This document shows positions 34,116 through 46,301 of a stretch of 64,000 nucleotides of DNA, one piece after another. The DNA comes from Calonectria ilicicola (Eukaryota > Ascomycota > Sordariomycetes > Hypocreales > Nectriaceae). Both the position numbers and the translations under genes were made by a program. The notes under the pieces are model-generated. The model was not told the DNA's origin. It saw nothing but the letters and a program-made list of their open reading frames with translations, and did no database searches. How positions within the stretch are numbered: the stretch's first letter is position 1; each line of letters starts with the position of its first letter. Location: NCBI GenBank assembly GCA_020809705.1, contig CP085828.1, positions 6,572,001 to 6,636,000 of the forward strand, written 5' to 3'.

Positions 34116-37100
34116 CTATTGGTTTATTTTATCCGGTAGTAATTGTATAGTTAGGCGGCGCCCAGCGCTTGAACAAATACCCATAGTGGTTCCCACCATT
34201 GTCCATTCATCAGGTCGGTAGTGACTAGGCAACCAAATAAGCCTAGCTCCATCCTTCGTAATCCATGAATTACTGTGAATTAATTCATAGTCTTCTTGAT
34301 TATTCTCCTTCGTATAGGTTGGTATTTCACAACCACTGGAAGGTAAATGCCATGCAGAGACCTTGGTTGACAGTATCCCCTTCTTGGGAAGGAGATCTAG
34401 GCAAATAATCCCCATATTGGTCATTAATCGATCGCTTGTTGTCGGATCGAAGTAGAGTGATTTAAAGCTCGAGGCTACTTGTAGTTTTCGAATGCATTGG
34501 GTTTTCAATATGTCCCAAATCTCAATCCTGTACTTGTGGGAGACATAAGTACCCAAAGCTATACGTTGGCCATCTTCCGAAAAAGCCAAACAATGCACGT
34601 TACGATTATTTATCTCTCGAATACACTTTCCGGTACTCAGGTCCCATATTTTGGTAGGCATAACACCCGTGCTGATAGCCATCAGCATACCATCCACCGA
34701 CAAAGCCACTGATCTACGAGGGCTATATTTTCCTTCAGCTGAGAGGATGCACTGCGATGTTTCTCTCTCCCAGACTTCGACTTTAGAGTATGAGCCGCAT
34801 ACACTCTTTTACCATCCCTGGAGATCTCAACGGATGTGATGATAGTCATATTGCTTTTAATCATCTGCAGGCATCGTGCTGTAGACATGTCCCATATTTC
34901 AATACTTCCATCGTGGGAACCGGATACCATTGTGTGGCCATCAGCTGAAAGAGCTATTGAGAAAACGGAAGAGGTTATAGACTGCTCTGCATGTAAATCC
35001 CATATTTTGATGGTGTTGTCTATCGAGCTTGCGACGATATACTGTCCATCTGGCGAAAAGGCCAATTGGCCGACATGACTTCTGAGTTCAAGTAAACACT
35101 CGCCTGTTGATATGTCCCAGAGATTTACCGTGTAGTGTTTGCTTGAGATTACCTTTTGCCCATCTGGTGAGAAGGCTAGCCTCCATAAAGAATGGCCGGG
35201 AATATCGTTCTTAAACGTCTGGATAGACCGACCTGTATCTAGATCCCAGATTTTAATAGAATCGAATGAGATTGTACCGATCCGCTGACCGTCTGCTGTC
35301 AAGTCCAAGTCCCTAATTTCACTGTCGTGTGCTTCAAGTATCTGGACACATCTGCCCGTATCCAATTCCCAGACCCTGACTGTTCCATCATCTGAAGCTG
35401 AGATGATCTGCCGAGTATGAACCGAAAGTTTTGTAGACCCAATGGCGCGGGTATGTCCCCTGAGAGTTTGTTCGCACTGGCCTGTGGCCATGTTCCAGAT
35501 CTTGATAGTTTGGTCCCAAGAGCCAGATATTATTGTATTAACATCTGCAGATACATCCACACATGTGACAGCGCTTTTATGGCCTTTTAGTGTCTGCAGG
35601 CATTGGCCAGTACTGCTATCCCAGACCTTAATAGTTTGGTCCCCAGAACCTGATATTATCTTCTGGCCATTAGAGTAGAATTTTACTGACTCGATCCAGG
35701 ATTTATGCCCAAGAAGCGTGTTTATACACTGCCGTCTGTTTAAATCCCATATTTTAATAGTCTTATCATCTGAGCCAGAGACAATCAGCCGGCCATCTGG
35801 AGAGAATGCCACAGTGTTTACACATCCACGATGACCCTCGAATGTCTGTATATATTCAGACCATTCAGCTTCTGTGGCGGAAGTGAAAGCAATGTACTCT
35901 GGCGTTTCTTTCTTGAATAAATTTCTTATAATGCTGCGCGTAGGACTGAATATAAGCGCTGACACATAAACTTGTAATGGAGCACTCGCAATTGACACTT
36001 TGTTAAAAGCTATGAACCGATGCGCATCTTGGATCAGCGGAATTAATTCTTGGATTTTAGACTTCTCCTATAATTTGTTAGATCTGGTTGGTGGTGATGT
36101 GAGGACTAGAACCTACTAGAAGAGCTTCTAATTGACCTAGGGCCAAATGTCCCATTGGAAGCTGACACAACAGGCCCAGGGCTTCTAACCAATTAAGGTA
36201 TTTCGTGCAAATAAACAAATTAACGCTGGCATTATCGCGGAGCTCATCGACTGCATTTGGAGCTCCCATCTCAATGGCATCTCGTAGATGATCCACCCAG
36301 TGATAGCATGCATATGTTATTGGGGCAAGCGGGTCAGGTTCTGGCGGGCGAATTTCTTCGATCAGAATCCCTGGTTTTTTGAGGTTATAAATATCGCGAC
36401 GTAGCGTATGAGTTAAAATCTCGAGTGATTTGGTGAATAGTTGATGATGTTTAACTGAAAGGCCGTGCTCCAAGATTTTGGTTGACGCCTGATCAATAAA
36501 AAAGTCTTTGACTGATTGATGGATAAGATAGACAAAGCCGTCCCGAATCGTAAGAAAAGATCCACACATATCAATAACCTCTCTGATAGATTGAGGATTA
36601 TGGGCGATCTCCTCGGGTAATCCCGATAATAGTCCAATCTCTTTGAGATGCACGGGTCGATAGACAGCAGTTGCCGTTGATATTATAGAATTACAGTAGC
36701 TGCGATTTTGAGGGCTCAAATCTTCGATTATGGCCACCATTTGCTGGTAAAAGGGTATCAGCCCACTTGGGGTTTGCTCAAGAATGTTCAAAATATTCCA
36801 TGTTTCAATACCTTGTAATCTTTGTATAACCAGAGCAACCCATAGAAATGTTCCATTGGCTTTATCCCGCAGCTTATCTTTAATTTGACTTTGTAGGGTC
36901 TCATTATCCCTCAGTAATACGAGCTGTGTGATTTTGGCATTGATATAAGCGTCAATCGCCTGTGAAACGTGGCATCCATTTAGCTCAAGACTTAGCTGGG
37001 TTTTTAAGACGCTATTATTCAATTGCTGATCAATTTCATGTAACTGACGACTTGATACAAGCCACTTTCCATACGTTGTTTTTGATATCATGCTCGTAAT

Positions 37101-37847
37101 AAGCCCCAGAAGTTCGTGACGATCCGTTTTGCATTCATCCAAGGCATCGATAACCATGTAGCAATCTTTAGCAAGAAGATCATTCAGGATATCCGCAAGA
37201 GCAGATGATAAAGCGTAGAATGAGTTTGAATCTTCAAATAACTGTCGACCCATATGATCATACTTTTTTTGAATATGCGAGATAAGACCGGGGCTTTGAC
37301 ATAGTAGCATGTACATAAGACCTCTCAACACAGATGTCGCATGATTGAGTCTAGAATCGGTGCCCTGACAGAAGAAGAAAGAGACGATGGCGGTGCCACC
37401 TAGAAAGGACGACGATCCCAGGAGGCTTTGCATCATGCCAGTAACTCGAGATAATCGGCCCCCTCTGACTGGTGTTGCTGCTCCAGCCTTTGCTAGACGC
37501 AATTCATTGATGATGCCACATAAGAGCATCGTCTTGCCCTTGCCGGCGTCACCTTTGATCCATAGAAGTCTGTGTTGCACATTATTTTTCCATTGCAGAA
37601 AGTCGCCATGGTCAAGAATCCATTTGTATGAGTCTTTGAGAAGACCTCCTTTTGCAGCCTCAATACGTGTTTTTTCCAGGTCTGGGTCGGTCAATCGGAG
37701 ATCCGCAAGACACCGATCGGCATCACTAAGATTTGAAGAGGGATAGTTGTGAACAGTATAATTGTTTCCCACCTGAACACTGCTGTTCCCATCAGCTCTC
37801 ACAGCCCCAACCGAGTTTGTGACGTGCTCGCTAACAACCGATTCCAT
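34116..37847 (-). CDS. NACHT-WD40 NLR (STAND receptor) with RHIM-like N-terminus; frameshifted
   Basis: Exon 1 (36117-37847, 577 aa) and exon 2 (from 36067) are joined by a 49-nt intron. Fungal NLRs of the HET-E/HET-D type sense non-self and trigger cell death. The short N-terminus has GNSSVQVGNNY at residues 20-30, close to the RHIM/PP amyloid-signalling core. NACHT follows, with Walker A GDAGKGKT (99-106) and Walker B MVIDALDEC (231-239). An extra Arg/Gly/Ser stretch at about 118-152 lies between them. Exon 2 encodes about 11 WD repeats. The frame breaks in repeat 9 near 34796-34798: one missing base sends the frame to a stop at 34682 (a 1038-aa product), while the next frame continues the remaining repeats to 34116. 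It is either a recent pseudogene or a sequence error. Confidence 0.85.
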
Positions 37848-38368
37848 CTCGAGGTTCCAGATGATGAGGTGAATGAGTCATTGGTTTCCTAAAATGAATA
37901 TCAGTTATTCTTGAACAATATAACCCAATAAAGAGACCTAAACCGCTAGAATAAGTGCTGGGTGCTCTAGGTGCCAGCAATAGTCGCACATATACCGCCC
38001 AACAGATGCAAGGCAGCAAGGCGGTCACCTCTGGCAGAATCTTCTACCCCACATGCTTACACGTGAGACCAACCATTTACCCTACATGAGATTAGATTGC
38101 ACTGTAGACGTAGGTAAGTTGGCAAGATTCTTTAGGGACAAGAAATGAATAAATTGAGTGTATAATACGGTACGATTCATGACTAAACTTAGTTACAGCT
38201 ACCACCCTTTTGGCTTGGGAGCTCCCTCTTAGTCAAGCTCACAATTTACTAAAAGTATCAACGGTCCTATCTAGACGTTCCAATCTAGCAGTTACCACAG
38301 TAACTTAGCCTTTGCGCCACATCGTGATTCCTTCAGCAATGTATTCTGGCAGTGGTGTCACCCATAGC
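37848..38368. other. Intergenic region upstream of NLR
   Basis: About 520 bp of AT-rich DNA that should hold the NLR promoter and the 3' UTR of the SnoaL-like gene. No ORF of interest. Confidence 0.55.
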
Positions 38369-39203
38369 CTAGATCAAACCCGCAGACTTTTGTGTGTGTT
38401 GTTCTGGTTCATTAGGCTTGCCTTCTTGCTGAAGAACTTTGTCATAATTGAACAGTCCCAATCCATTGTCTCCCATAAGCCACTTCTCTACACTGGTGTA
38501 GTACATCTCAAACCAGGAAGGCCCACCCAAAAGCGGCAAGTTGCGATCGACTTGGTATCCTAGAAGTCCCTGGGCAGCTCCTAAGTACTGGTACCCCTCG
38601 GGATACCGCGCCAGCGCTTCGGGCTCAAACTTTGGGGCTGTCTTGCCGTCCACTGGACACACCTTGTCCTTTTCATAAACCACCTTGACAAATTGAGCCT
38701 TCCACTCGCTAGAAGCTTCCTCGAAACGGCAGAAGAAGAGCATGCGGCAGTCGCAGTCCACGTCGTACATGATGGGTGGAGCGCCCGGAGACTTGGCTGG
38801 TGCTCGGAAGCGGTGCGTAATGGTCACCTTCATCTTTCCGACGGCGCGCTTAGTGGAAACCTTGAGTTCGACGAGAGTGCCGTTTTCGCGGTGGTGGATT
38901 GACACTCCCTTGTCCTTTTCGGCCTTGCACAGATCCACAAAGTCGGAAACTGACTTGGTGCCAGCCCAGCCTGTCGCAAGTGGTGTTAGTGCTCGCTTGA
39001 AAAATTGGAGAAGGGAAATAAATACTGGTTGAGACAATGGCGTTGGAGGCAAAGAGAGATTTGAAGTTTCCCCATTCGCAATTGTCTAAATATACCGGCC
39101 ATCCCTTGCAGATCTCCGACACGGCCAGGCGTGCAAGTAGCTCGGTCGAGGAGCCATTGATGTGTGAGTGGCTATAATGTGTAGGGTCTGTGTTTGTAGC
39201 CAT
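38369..39203 (-). CDS. SnoaL/NTF2-like fold protein, unknown substrate
   Basis: Two exons (39026-39203 and 38369-38970) give 259 aa. The intron has a GTATTT donor and CGACAG acceptor. Residues 18-175 have the order expected of an NTF2-like (SnoaL) cone: an N-terminal helix with Leu/Ala/Ile spacing, WGNFKSLFASNAIVS, then alternating strands. The C-terminal 80 residues add a Tyr/Gly/Trp-rich extension. Family members are small isomerases, cyclases or dehydratases acting on polyketide- or steroid-like compounds, or inactive binding proteins. No signal peptide is present. It lies between the NLR and HET genes and is unrelated to the shorter SnoaL-like gene at 49278 except in fold. Confidence 0.75.
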
Positions 39204-39886
39204 GATTTGGAAAAATTTATAGATAGTAAAAGCAAGTCTTGTGAATGATTGGAATGTTGTGGACTGCAGAAGTGTTCTCAGAGGGGGGCACCAGCAGTTA
39301 TATCTATCGCGATATGCGTGATTCCCAGATGGAGGCCAGACACATGGAAGGGATGAGAGCCAATAACTATAGTTCATGTATGATAATAGGCAAGAAAAAA
39401 AAGAATCACTGTCGAAATTTCCCATCTCATGTTGGTGATTGGAATTTTAACGTCAGTGGTTAAAGCCCTTCATTGTCCAGGGAACTGTGCAATGTAACAC
39501 TGGCGCTCTAATATTCTCTAGCACAGCCACCTGAGATCACATTGAGGTATTTAATGAAACATATAAACTCAGTAGACGAGGGTTATAATTGGAATAGATA
39601 GGCGAGGGCATGGCGCGATAGGTGGACTGGTGTGCTGACTGGAGTCCCGATATTGATGGAAGACTGTCGCTTTACATAGAATTCTTTCCTAACTTGCCGG
39701 GAACTATATTACTGTAAGCAAACAAAATAAACTCAAAATTAACTATTTAGTTCTAAGTAAAAATATTCTTCTTCTATTATTAAATAGTTTATACTTGGGT
39801 TTTTGATTCACTGCTGGGAGGATCATGACAAGGATTGGTATGGAAGGAACATATATTTGCCAAAAAGGACACAGAATTTTCTAAAA
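39204..39886. other. AT-rich intergenic region
   Basis: About 680 bp, very AT-rich around 39720-39800. It holds the promoter of the SnoaL-like gene and the 3' flank of the HET gene. Nothing else was seen. Confidence 0.55.
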
Positions 39887-41944
39887 CTAAACTAAAGTAA
39901 CTTCAGTATTGGTGCTGAGGTCATTGGGACCAAACTGTCCTGGGGCTTGCTGAATCATTCCCACCCTTTTCATTGTTTTATCACCACTGCCGGTGGGGGT
40001 GACAATAAGTGAGCTATAAGAGGTGCTGGTAGAAGAAATCTTCATAATCACTAAAGCATAAAGCTCCATACTGCGAACCCGATCCGCGGAAACCTCAAAG
40101 CTCCTGGGAATAGTATCAAACCCTGCCGGAGAGCCTTCGTCTTCATCCTTCTGAGTCCGGAGGACCATGTTTCCGATGGCTCCTAAAGTGTCTGAGAGAA
40201 CGAGGGGTACAAGTGGTGCTGATAGTTTAATCCATGCATTCTTGACTCTTCCAAATGGATTGATGCCGTCGACCTCGACGTGTGAATCGATGAATGTCGC
40301 CATAAACTCCCGATCCTTGTGATGCGGGGTCGCTGCTCGACCATCAAAGGATGCCCAAGACCATGATGGCGCGCGATAGGCATCAAATCGTTCATAGCAC
40401 TCAAACGAGTGCCAACAAATATCATCAAGTATGGTCTTTTTCCACGCACCGGCGAGGTATTCGTCTTGAAGCAGCTCCTGGTATATTTTTGCAACTCCCG
40501 AAATTGCTGGGAGTTTATCAAGAGGGTATGTGAGTTTCCGCCGGACATAATCCCCGATGAGCTCGTACCAATTAAGTATGGTGCTGTGTGACAGAGGTGG
40601 TGCATTAGGTAGCAATGTCTTTCTTTTTGCCTCCATGGATCCGACGGTGCTATGGGGGAAGCGATAATGTAATCTGAGTCCATCCTCTGCACATGTGCCT
40701 TCGAGACACTCGAAGTAAATTTGATCCTGCGCAAAGTGGACGGTTCGGTTAGAAAGAACGCGCTCTTGGAAACTCCAAGCCCTTTTTGTGAGAGGTTCGC
40801 TTCGCATCTGGACATGGTAGTCCTTGACGAGTTCCTTGTCGACTGGAATTGCGCACATCGTCAGGGTTCCCTTGAGGCTGCCAGATTGGTGTAAGATCTG
40901 AAGGCCCTTTCGTGTTGGGCGTGGGGAAAACAAGCCGCCGTCATTGTTGTCTGCGCCCATTGCGGATATCGTGAGATACGCGTTGGCATAGACCATGGTC
41001 ATTTTTGCAGACTCTCGTTCCCACTCTTCTTGATGGCCTTGGCAGATGCAAAGACTATCGGCCCAGAGATACCTTACACCCAGCATCCTTGTCAAGAATA
41101 TCGCATCTTGAAAAGTCTTGGGCAAGGATTTCAGGTCTATGCCTTGCATTCTCTCAGATAAAGTAGCCTCTGTCGTCGTGAAATGCTCTGACTTGGAACC
41201 CCAACAGTAGCTTAGAGCAATGTATTTGCCCTCATCTTTGCTAGATGTCTCTATTAATTTAACATTAGAATCTTCATCACCCGTACCAACGTCGATGACT
41301 CGAGTGGGCATAGTTCGATCATTGTTGATGCATCGTTCATGCTTGTCACATGCAGTAACCCATGCATTAACGTGAGACAAGCCAGATTCCTTGGGAGATT
41401 CTCGAATAATTCGACCTCTAAAGACTTTTGCGAGAGGATCATCTAGGAAAAAGAGGTTAGCGGCAAACCTGGATAATGGTACGTCTAGGAGAGCACTACC
41501 TTCTTCAGCGCAAAATGCAAATGCGGCAAGGAGAAGAAATCTACCCGGGTATTTTGTGGTATTTGTGAGGACCCAAATCCCGTCTTCGCCATCACCTCGT
41601 TTGGAAATCCACAGGTCAAACCGTGGGAAGACTGGGGGTCTCCGAAATGGCTCGCGAACTGGATCCTTCCGGGCCTTCAGTTCAGCCAGCAATGCATCCG
41701 ACTGGGCCTCGATAAGACGGCATAATTCGCAGCCCTCCTTAGCGGCATTTCGAAGGCTTTGTAAATCTTTGTGATGCTCAATGCCGAGCGGTTGGACTTG
41801 ACCATTGCTCTTTTCATTCTGCTCCAATCGGTGGACAATCTGTAGATGGCGCCGACCAGACAGACTCCGCCGGGATAAGTCCTCTGGGCAATCAGGAAGT
41901 GCCTCAAAGGGGATGGACCGACACAATTCACATAGATGGGCCAT
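39887..41944 (-). CDS. HET-domain (heterokaryon incompatibility) protein
   Basis: A single-exon frame of 685 aa from an ATG in ACAATGGCC context. The frame stays open to a GTG at 41992, which I reject as the start. The HET domain begins at residues 241-249 (YIALSYCWG) and runs to about 385, with LPKTFQDAI, the RYLWADSLCI block and the AMTMVYANAYLTI-type helix all recognisable. RAWSFQERVLS and Trp-rich SWSWASFDG blocks follow, as usual in this family. The N-terminus has CELC and CELCR cysteine pairs, common in HET proteins. Such proteins control vegetative incompatibility or cell-death responses; the partner locus is unknown. The nearby NLR is a candidate functional neighbour by class only. 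Confidence 0.93.
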   Translation of the reverse strand: MAHLCELCRSIPFEALPDCPEDLSRRSLSGRRHLQIVHRLEQNEKSNGQVQPLGIEHHKDLQSLRNAAKEGCELCRLIEAQSDALLAELKARKDPVREPFRRPPVFPRFDLWISKRGDGEDGIWVLTNTTKYPGRFLLLAAFAFCAEEGSALLDVPLSRFAANLFFLDDPLAKVFRGRIIRESPKESGLSHVNAWVTACDKHERCINNDRTMPTRVIDVGTGDEDSNVKLIETSSKDEGKYIALSYCWGSKSEHFTTTEATLSERMQGIDLKSLPKTFQDAIFLTRMLGVRYLWADSLCICQGHQEEWERESAKMTMVYANAYLTISAMGADNNDGGLFSPRPTRKGLQILHQSGSLKGTLTMCAIPVDKELVKDYHVQMRSEPLTKRAWSFQERVLSNRTVHFAQDQIYFECLEGTCAEDGLRLHYRFPHSTVGSMEAKRKTLLPNAPPLSHSTILNWYELIGDYVRRKLTYPLDKLPAISGVAKIYQELLQDEYLAGAWKKTILDDICWHSFECYERFDAYRAPSWSWASFDGRAATPHHKDREFMATFIDSHVEVDGINPFGRVKNAWIKLSAPLVPLVLSDTLGAIGNMVLRTQKDEDEGSPAGFDTIPRSFEVSADRVRSMELYALVIMKISSTSTSYSSLIVTPTGSGDKTMKRVGMIQQAPGQFGPNDLSTNTEVTLV

Positions 41945-42468
41945 TGTGCATATGCCAAGAACGAGTATTTTGATGAGGGATTTAACTAGCACGTTCTTCT
42001 TTTATTGGAAACAAATCACAGATCTCACTAGGCGTCGGCTGTTGCCTAGTTAGTGGCCTCGCAACCCCACTTCAGCTGCGGCGAAACGGATCGCATTGAT
42101 TTGAAGGCTCTTGTTAAATGCGCCATGTTCTACCCCGATAAATAAAAGTTATCAGCGCCCGGATAATAACCCTATGAAAATATGACGACCTAAAATTGGT
42201 AGAGTAATAGATCGAATTGCTATAGGTATTGGATTGAGGGCATATCTAGGGATTTGGTGCTGGGACTTTAAGTGCAATTACAACTGAACCGTGTTCGGGG
42301 GTATTTTTTAACACGCCACAACCGTGTTTGGTACGAATAATCAACATTTTATTTTCTCTTAATGATACAAAACTCTTCCCAAAAGAAGAAAGCAGAAAAA
42401 AACCACCAAAAGGGGATAATACGTAAAGTGAAGTTAGGGAACGCCAGATCACTGTCCTATACTAGCAG
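41945..42468. other. Intergenic region
   Basis: About 520 bp between the HET start and the stop of the second DUF3433 gene, both on the minus strand. It should carry the HET promoter and the DUF3433 3' UTR. Confidence 0.55.
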
Positions 42469-45400
42469 CTACTTTCCCCCAGAAGCTTTCTTGCCCAAGA
42501 GAGTCTGGTGTAGCCCTAAAGAAAGATCTTTTTGTAGGACATGGGGGTCTATTTCTATACCAATATGGCTTAGTCCATCGTATCCAGTATACCTACCAAA
42601 ACTAAATGTCTTATCTTTCCACCCAAAGCTAAGCTTTCCATCTCTAATGGCTCGGCTCGGCGCAAGATACGCTAATATTGAACCAATGGTAGTTGGCATA
42701 CGCGGTAGAATGTATCGGATTGGTCGGATATAAAAGAGCGATATGACGACTAGGTTAATAAACAGAATGCAGATTGAGATGGTGAAGGCGATGTTATCCA
42801 TAAAGATGCGAGTTTCTTTGACAATCCTTGCTCCCGTGGCTGGAGGAGAACTTTTATCGAGCTGGAGAAAAAACTGCGGATTTGTGCTCAGATAGCTAGA
42901 AAAAAGTAATCGGTTGATCCTTTTTATGTAAGGGGCAAGATTGCTTGTATCTGGCGGTGGAGCTGTCGGGTCAAAGAAACGTCGAGACCGAGTTTCCAAA
43001 AGGATGAACTGTGACAACCAATCCTGTGTTCTGTTGTTGTAGCTCCATTTATTACTGCTAATAAGCGGCCCCCACAAGCCATCGAAGATGCTTATGTTTC
43101 CTTTTGGGTCAGGATTCACGTGTTCAACAGTTGACTCGATATCGCTGCTACGAGAGTACCCAAGCACCTGTCCATTTCGATCAACCTTCACAGCAAACAT
43201 GGCAGTTTCAAATGATTTGTCACATGTGATAAAGCTGGCATTGACCGTATCATTCTCACTTGAATTCGAGGACCTTCTCAAGAATCCTATGGTTCGGGGG
43301 TTGGCGTATACCAACTGAGCAGACTGGTCAATGGTTGAAGAAAGCCAGCCTGGGAGGCTTGAACCAATCAATTCGCTAGCTGCTGAGCAGGCGGAATTAT
43401 CTTCAGATGTTGAATTCGTCGCAGTATCATATTCAAGGTGATATGTGCCGGTGGTGTCCGTTGACGTGTAATTGATTATACTCATCTGGTTGCCTCGAGT
43501 ATCATTTTTAAGAGTGACATGATTGAGGGACAATGAGCATGTTGGCATTGATGTGCAGTTTGAACTCAAACCGTATCCTCTTGTATTTACAAGATACTCG
43601 TCATCGGGTGCATTCTCAGGGAGAGAATGCGGTAGGAAGTACCATTCAGCTGATACCCATGGGGGTAATGGCGAATTGTAACTCAAGTTGGCTAGAGCAA
43701 TGAAGTTCTGATAAGTAGGTGTATACATTTGGATCTTCTGGACCCAGTATTCTTCTTGTCCATATATTGCAGAGTAATTGAACTGTGCTTGGGATATGGG
43801 TAAGAACTCCTGTGGATATTTGGCTTCTATAGGCTGCTCATTGAATAATGCACCTAATCCAATTGCAAGTAGATTTGCAAGAAGACTAATAAAACAAAGT
43901 AGCACTAAGGTTATATGACGAGACTTGATTGCCCTGAAAAGCACCAGTTGTGGAGGAAGTGAAGTGTAGATTGCCTCCATGGATGTTGATCGAGAGCATC
44001 CTTTCCAGAGATCATGAAAAGGTTGGAAAATACACATGGTTCTTGTCAGATAGATCCACAGCGGTTCAATTAATGTTGCGAAAGCTGTTGGGATATAATT
44101 CTCAAGTATTAAGAGTACCTCAAAACTTTCTGAAGGACGTAGTAAACCTAGAGAAAAACCATTAGCTGTGTTTCGTGACCGTGGCAGGACTTTATACCAT
44201 TAGATTTAATTTCCCTGTCCTTCAGAATAGATAGCGCTATTATGGCAGCTATCATAATAACTAGAAAAGAAATCCCTGAACGCCTTTTGAGTACCCAAGG
44301 CGTCAGAGGAATATAGGAGCCAGGGTCGGTTTTGCTAGGCAATGAATCTGGAGGCTGGTCGTTTTGTAGAACAATCAGTTGGACTTCTTTTGACAAAGGG
44401 TCTTTGGTTAGTTTGAAGACCATGCCTTCGAAATGTTGCTCTATTTCCTTCTCAGTGGCAGTATCCAGGCCATGAAATAAATCGATGACCTCAGGGCTTG
44501 CATGGCCGATATCTAGAAGTCTACTAATAGAGGACGGGTCTTCAAGTAAGGAACAGGGTGAAGCTTTAATAAAGTAAAAAGCTGCAGCCACCATCGTCAC
44601 TACTAGCAAGAGCATGGTTTCTAAAATAGCAGATAGAGATCTGCTCACAATAATACCGGTCATATAACTGGTAGCGGTTGCCGTGTCGTTTGCGTGCGTT
44701 GTTTTGTTGAGAAGTAGATCGGTAACGGAAAGCGCAAAAATTTGTTGATGAGCGCGTTGAAAAATATCCGCCAGACGGGATGGATCCGAGTAGTCATCGG
44801 AAGTAGCGTCACTATCTCCCAGAGCGAGTGCATAATACGGTAGACCACCTGACTCTGATGACAGATTCCAATTATTGAATAGGTAATCAAGCATGGGGTC
44901 GGTCGAGTCTTCATAGTCCAACGCGTTATCGGTGTAACTAAAATCTCCAGTGGAGTTCTTATAGAGAAACCCAAGATTGAAAAGTGCGAGAAGTTTGGTA
45001 TAGTCAAATTCATTCAAGCTGAGATCTTGCTGTTCGCTTAGAGGCTCTATAGCCCCTTCGATTGGGTATTGGTTGTCGGAAGTAACTGTGGCTGTAACAA
45101 TTTGTTTGTGATAGGACAATTTGCAGTAATTCGCCGTCATATTCATCTTCCATTCCGTGTCATTTTCGGATGCTTGCTGTTTGAAGTTCTTTGCCCAAAG
45201 AATGATAGCATCGTGAGGCTTATTCGTGTTGTTCGAGCATGCGAAATATTGCACGTAGAGGTCATCTTTTAGAAGATCTGAGCTTGGAGAGGTTGTTAGG
45301 TCTGGTGGGAGACCGTTGTAGGTGTTCGTTTTGGTGCAATTATTCTCTCCATAAAATGTATAATTTGAAGAAAGCAACCCGGTGGTTCCACGTATTGTGT

Positions 45401-46301
45401 TGGTGATATTATATTCGATAGGAGAACAGGAGAACTGAGACCAGACCTTTGTTGTTTGAGAGGTCCAATTCATCTCTGCACCAGGCAGAATTGATTTGTT
45501 ATTGATGTAGAACGGTAGAAGCGCGTAGTTGGCTGTTGTGAATGGAGGATAGGGCTGTTTTAAAGCTCCCGTACTATATGCTTTAGTTAAAAGTCTTCTG
45601 CGTATTGTTTGCTGGGAAGGAGTCATGAATTGTGATCTTGCAATAATTACTGCTGACTGATTCCGTGCCACAACGTTTACACCAAGTAGTGCAGTTTGAA
45701 GAGGCGTCAAGGCCCAAACGATGAGTATTAAAGCAGTCCCAGAAAAGAAAACAGCCCAATGTCTTTATAATTAGTTAATGATCATCTTAGAAGTACGTAT
45801 AATAACTCACTTGCGTTTCGCGGCTTGGAATGGCGCCACAGCAACGAAATCAGATGGGTAATCGACAAGGATTGAGTTCTGCGCTGTTGCACCTGATGGC
45901 TTTGAAAGCTCAAACCAGGGCTGCATCCTCTTGATGGATAAGTCGATCCAGTACCATATTAAGCCGTACAAGACACCGATGAGATTGGGCCCGTAGAGAT
46001 AGCTAATCATAGCATATTGCGGAATGTCATCATAGGATGCAGATAACACGAGTCCATGTTGAGCTTGACTCCGCTGTGCGAGTGTTTCAATGGATGCAAA
46101 CAGAGTGAGAGATAGGGCTATGAAGCCGAAAAGAACTGGGGTCCCAAGGGCCAGCGGCATCCATCCGCTATTTGGCTCCGTATCCTCGTTGACTTTGTCC
46201 GGTTTGGGAACGCCATCCTGCTTGGAGCAAAACGACTTCAATCGATTCAACAGAGGCATCATGTTTGAGGATCTCGGAATGCGTGCCAGGCACAAAAGCA
46301 T
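42469..46301 (-). CDS. Second DUF3433-type multi-pass membrane protein
   Basis: Three exons (45811-46301, 44198-45762, 42469-44147) join in frame to 1244 aa. If the ATG-ATG at 46262 is used instead, the protein is 13 aa shorter. The N-terminus has a hydrophobic pair of helices at about 50-125. A long ectodomain with many Asn-x-Ser/Thr sites follows. Next come a helix and the family core LILENYIPTAFATLIEPLW, a Pro-Pro-Gln-Leu turn, a helix pair, a second ectodomain and a final helix near the end. The order matches the DUF3433 protein at 29090 but the two are clearly diverged. Function is unknown. The intron-2 donor is GTATAA. Confidence 0.87.

Noticed and set aside
41945..41992. N-terminal extension of the HET protein
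   Set aside because: It needs a GTG start; the ATG at 41944 has good context and gives the usual CELC N-terminus.
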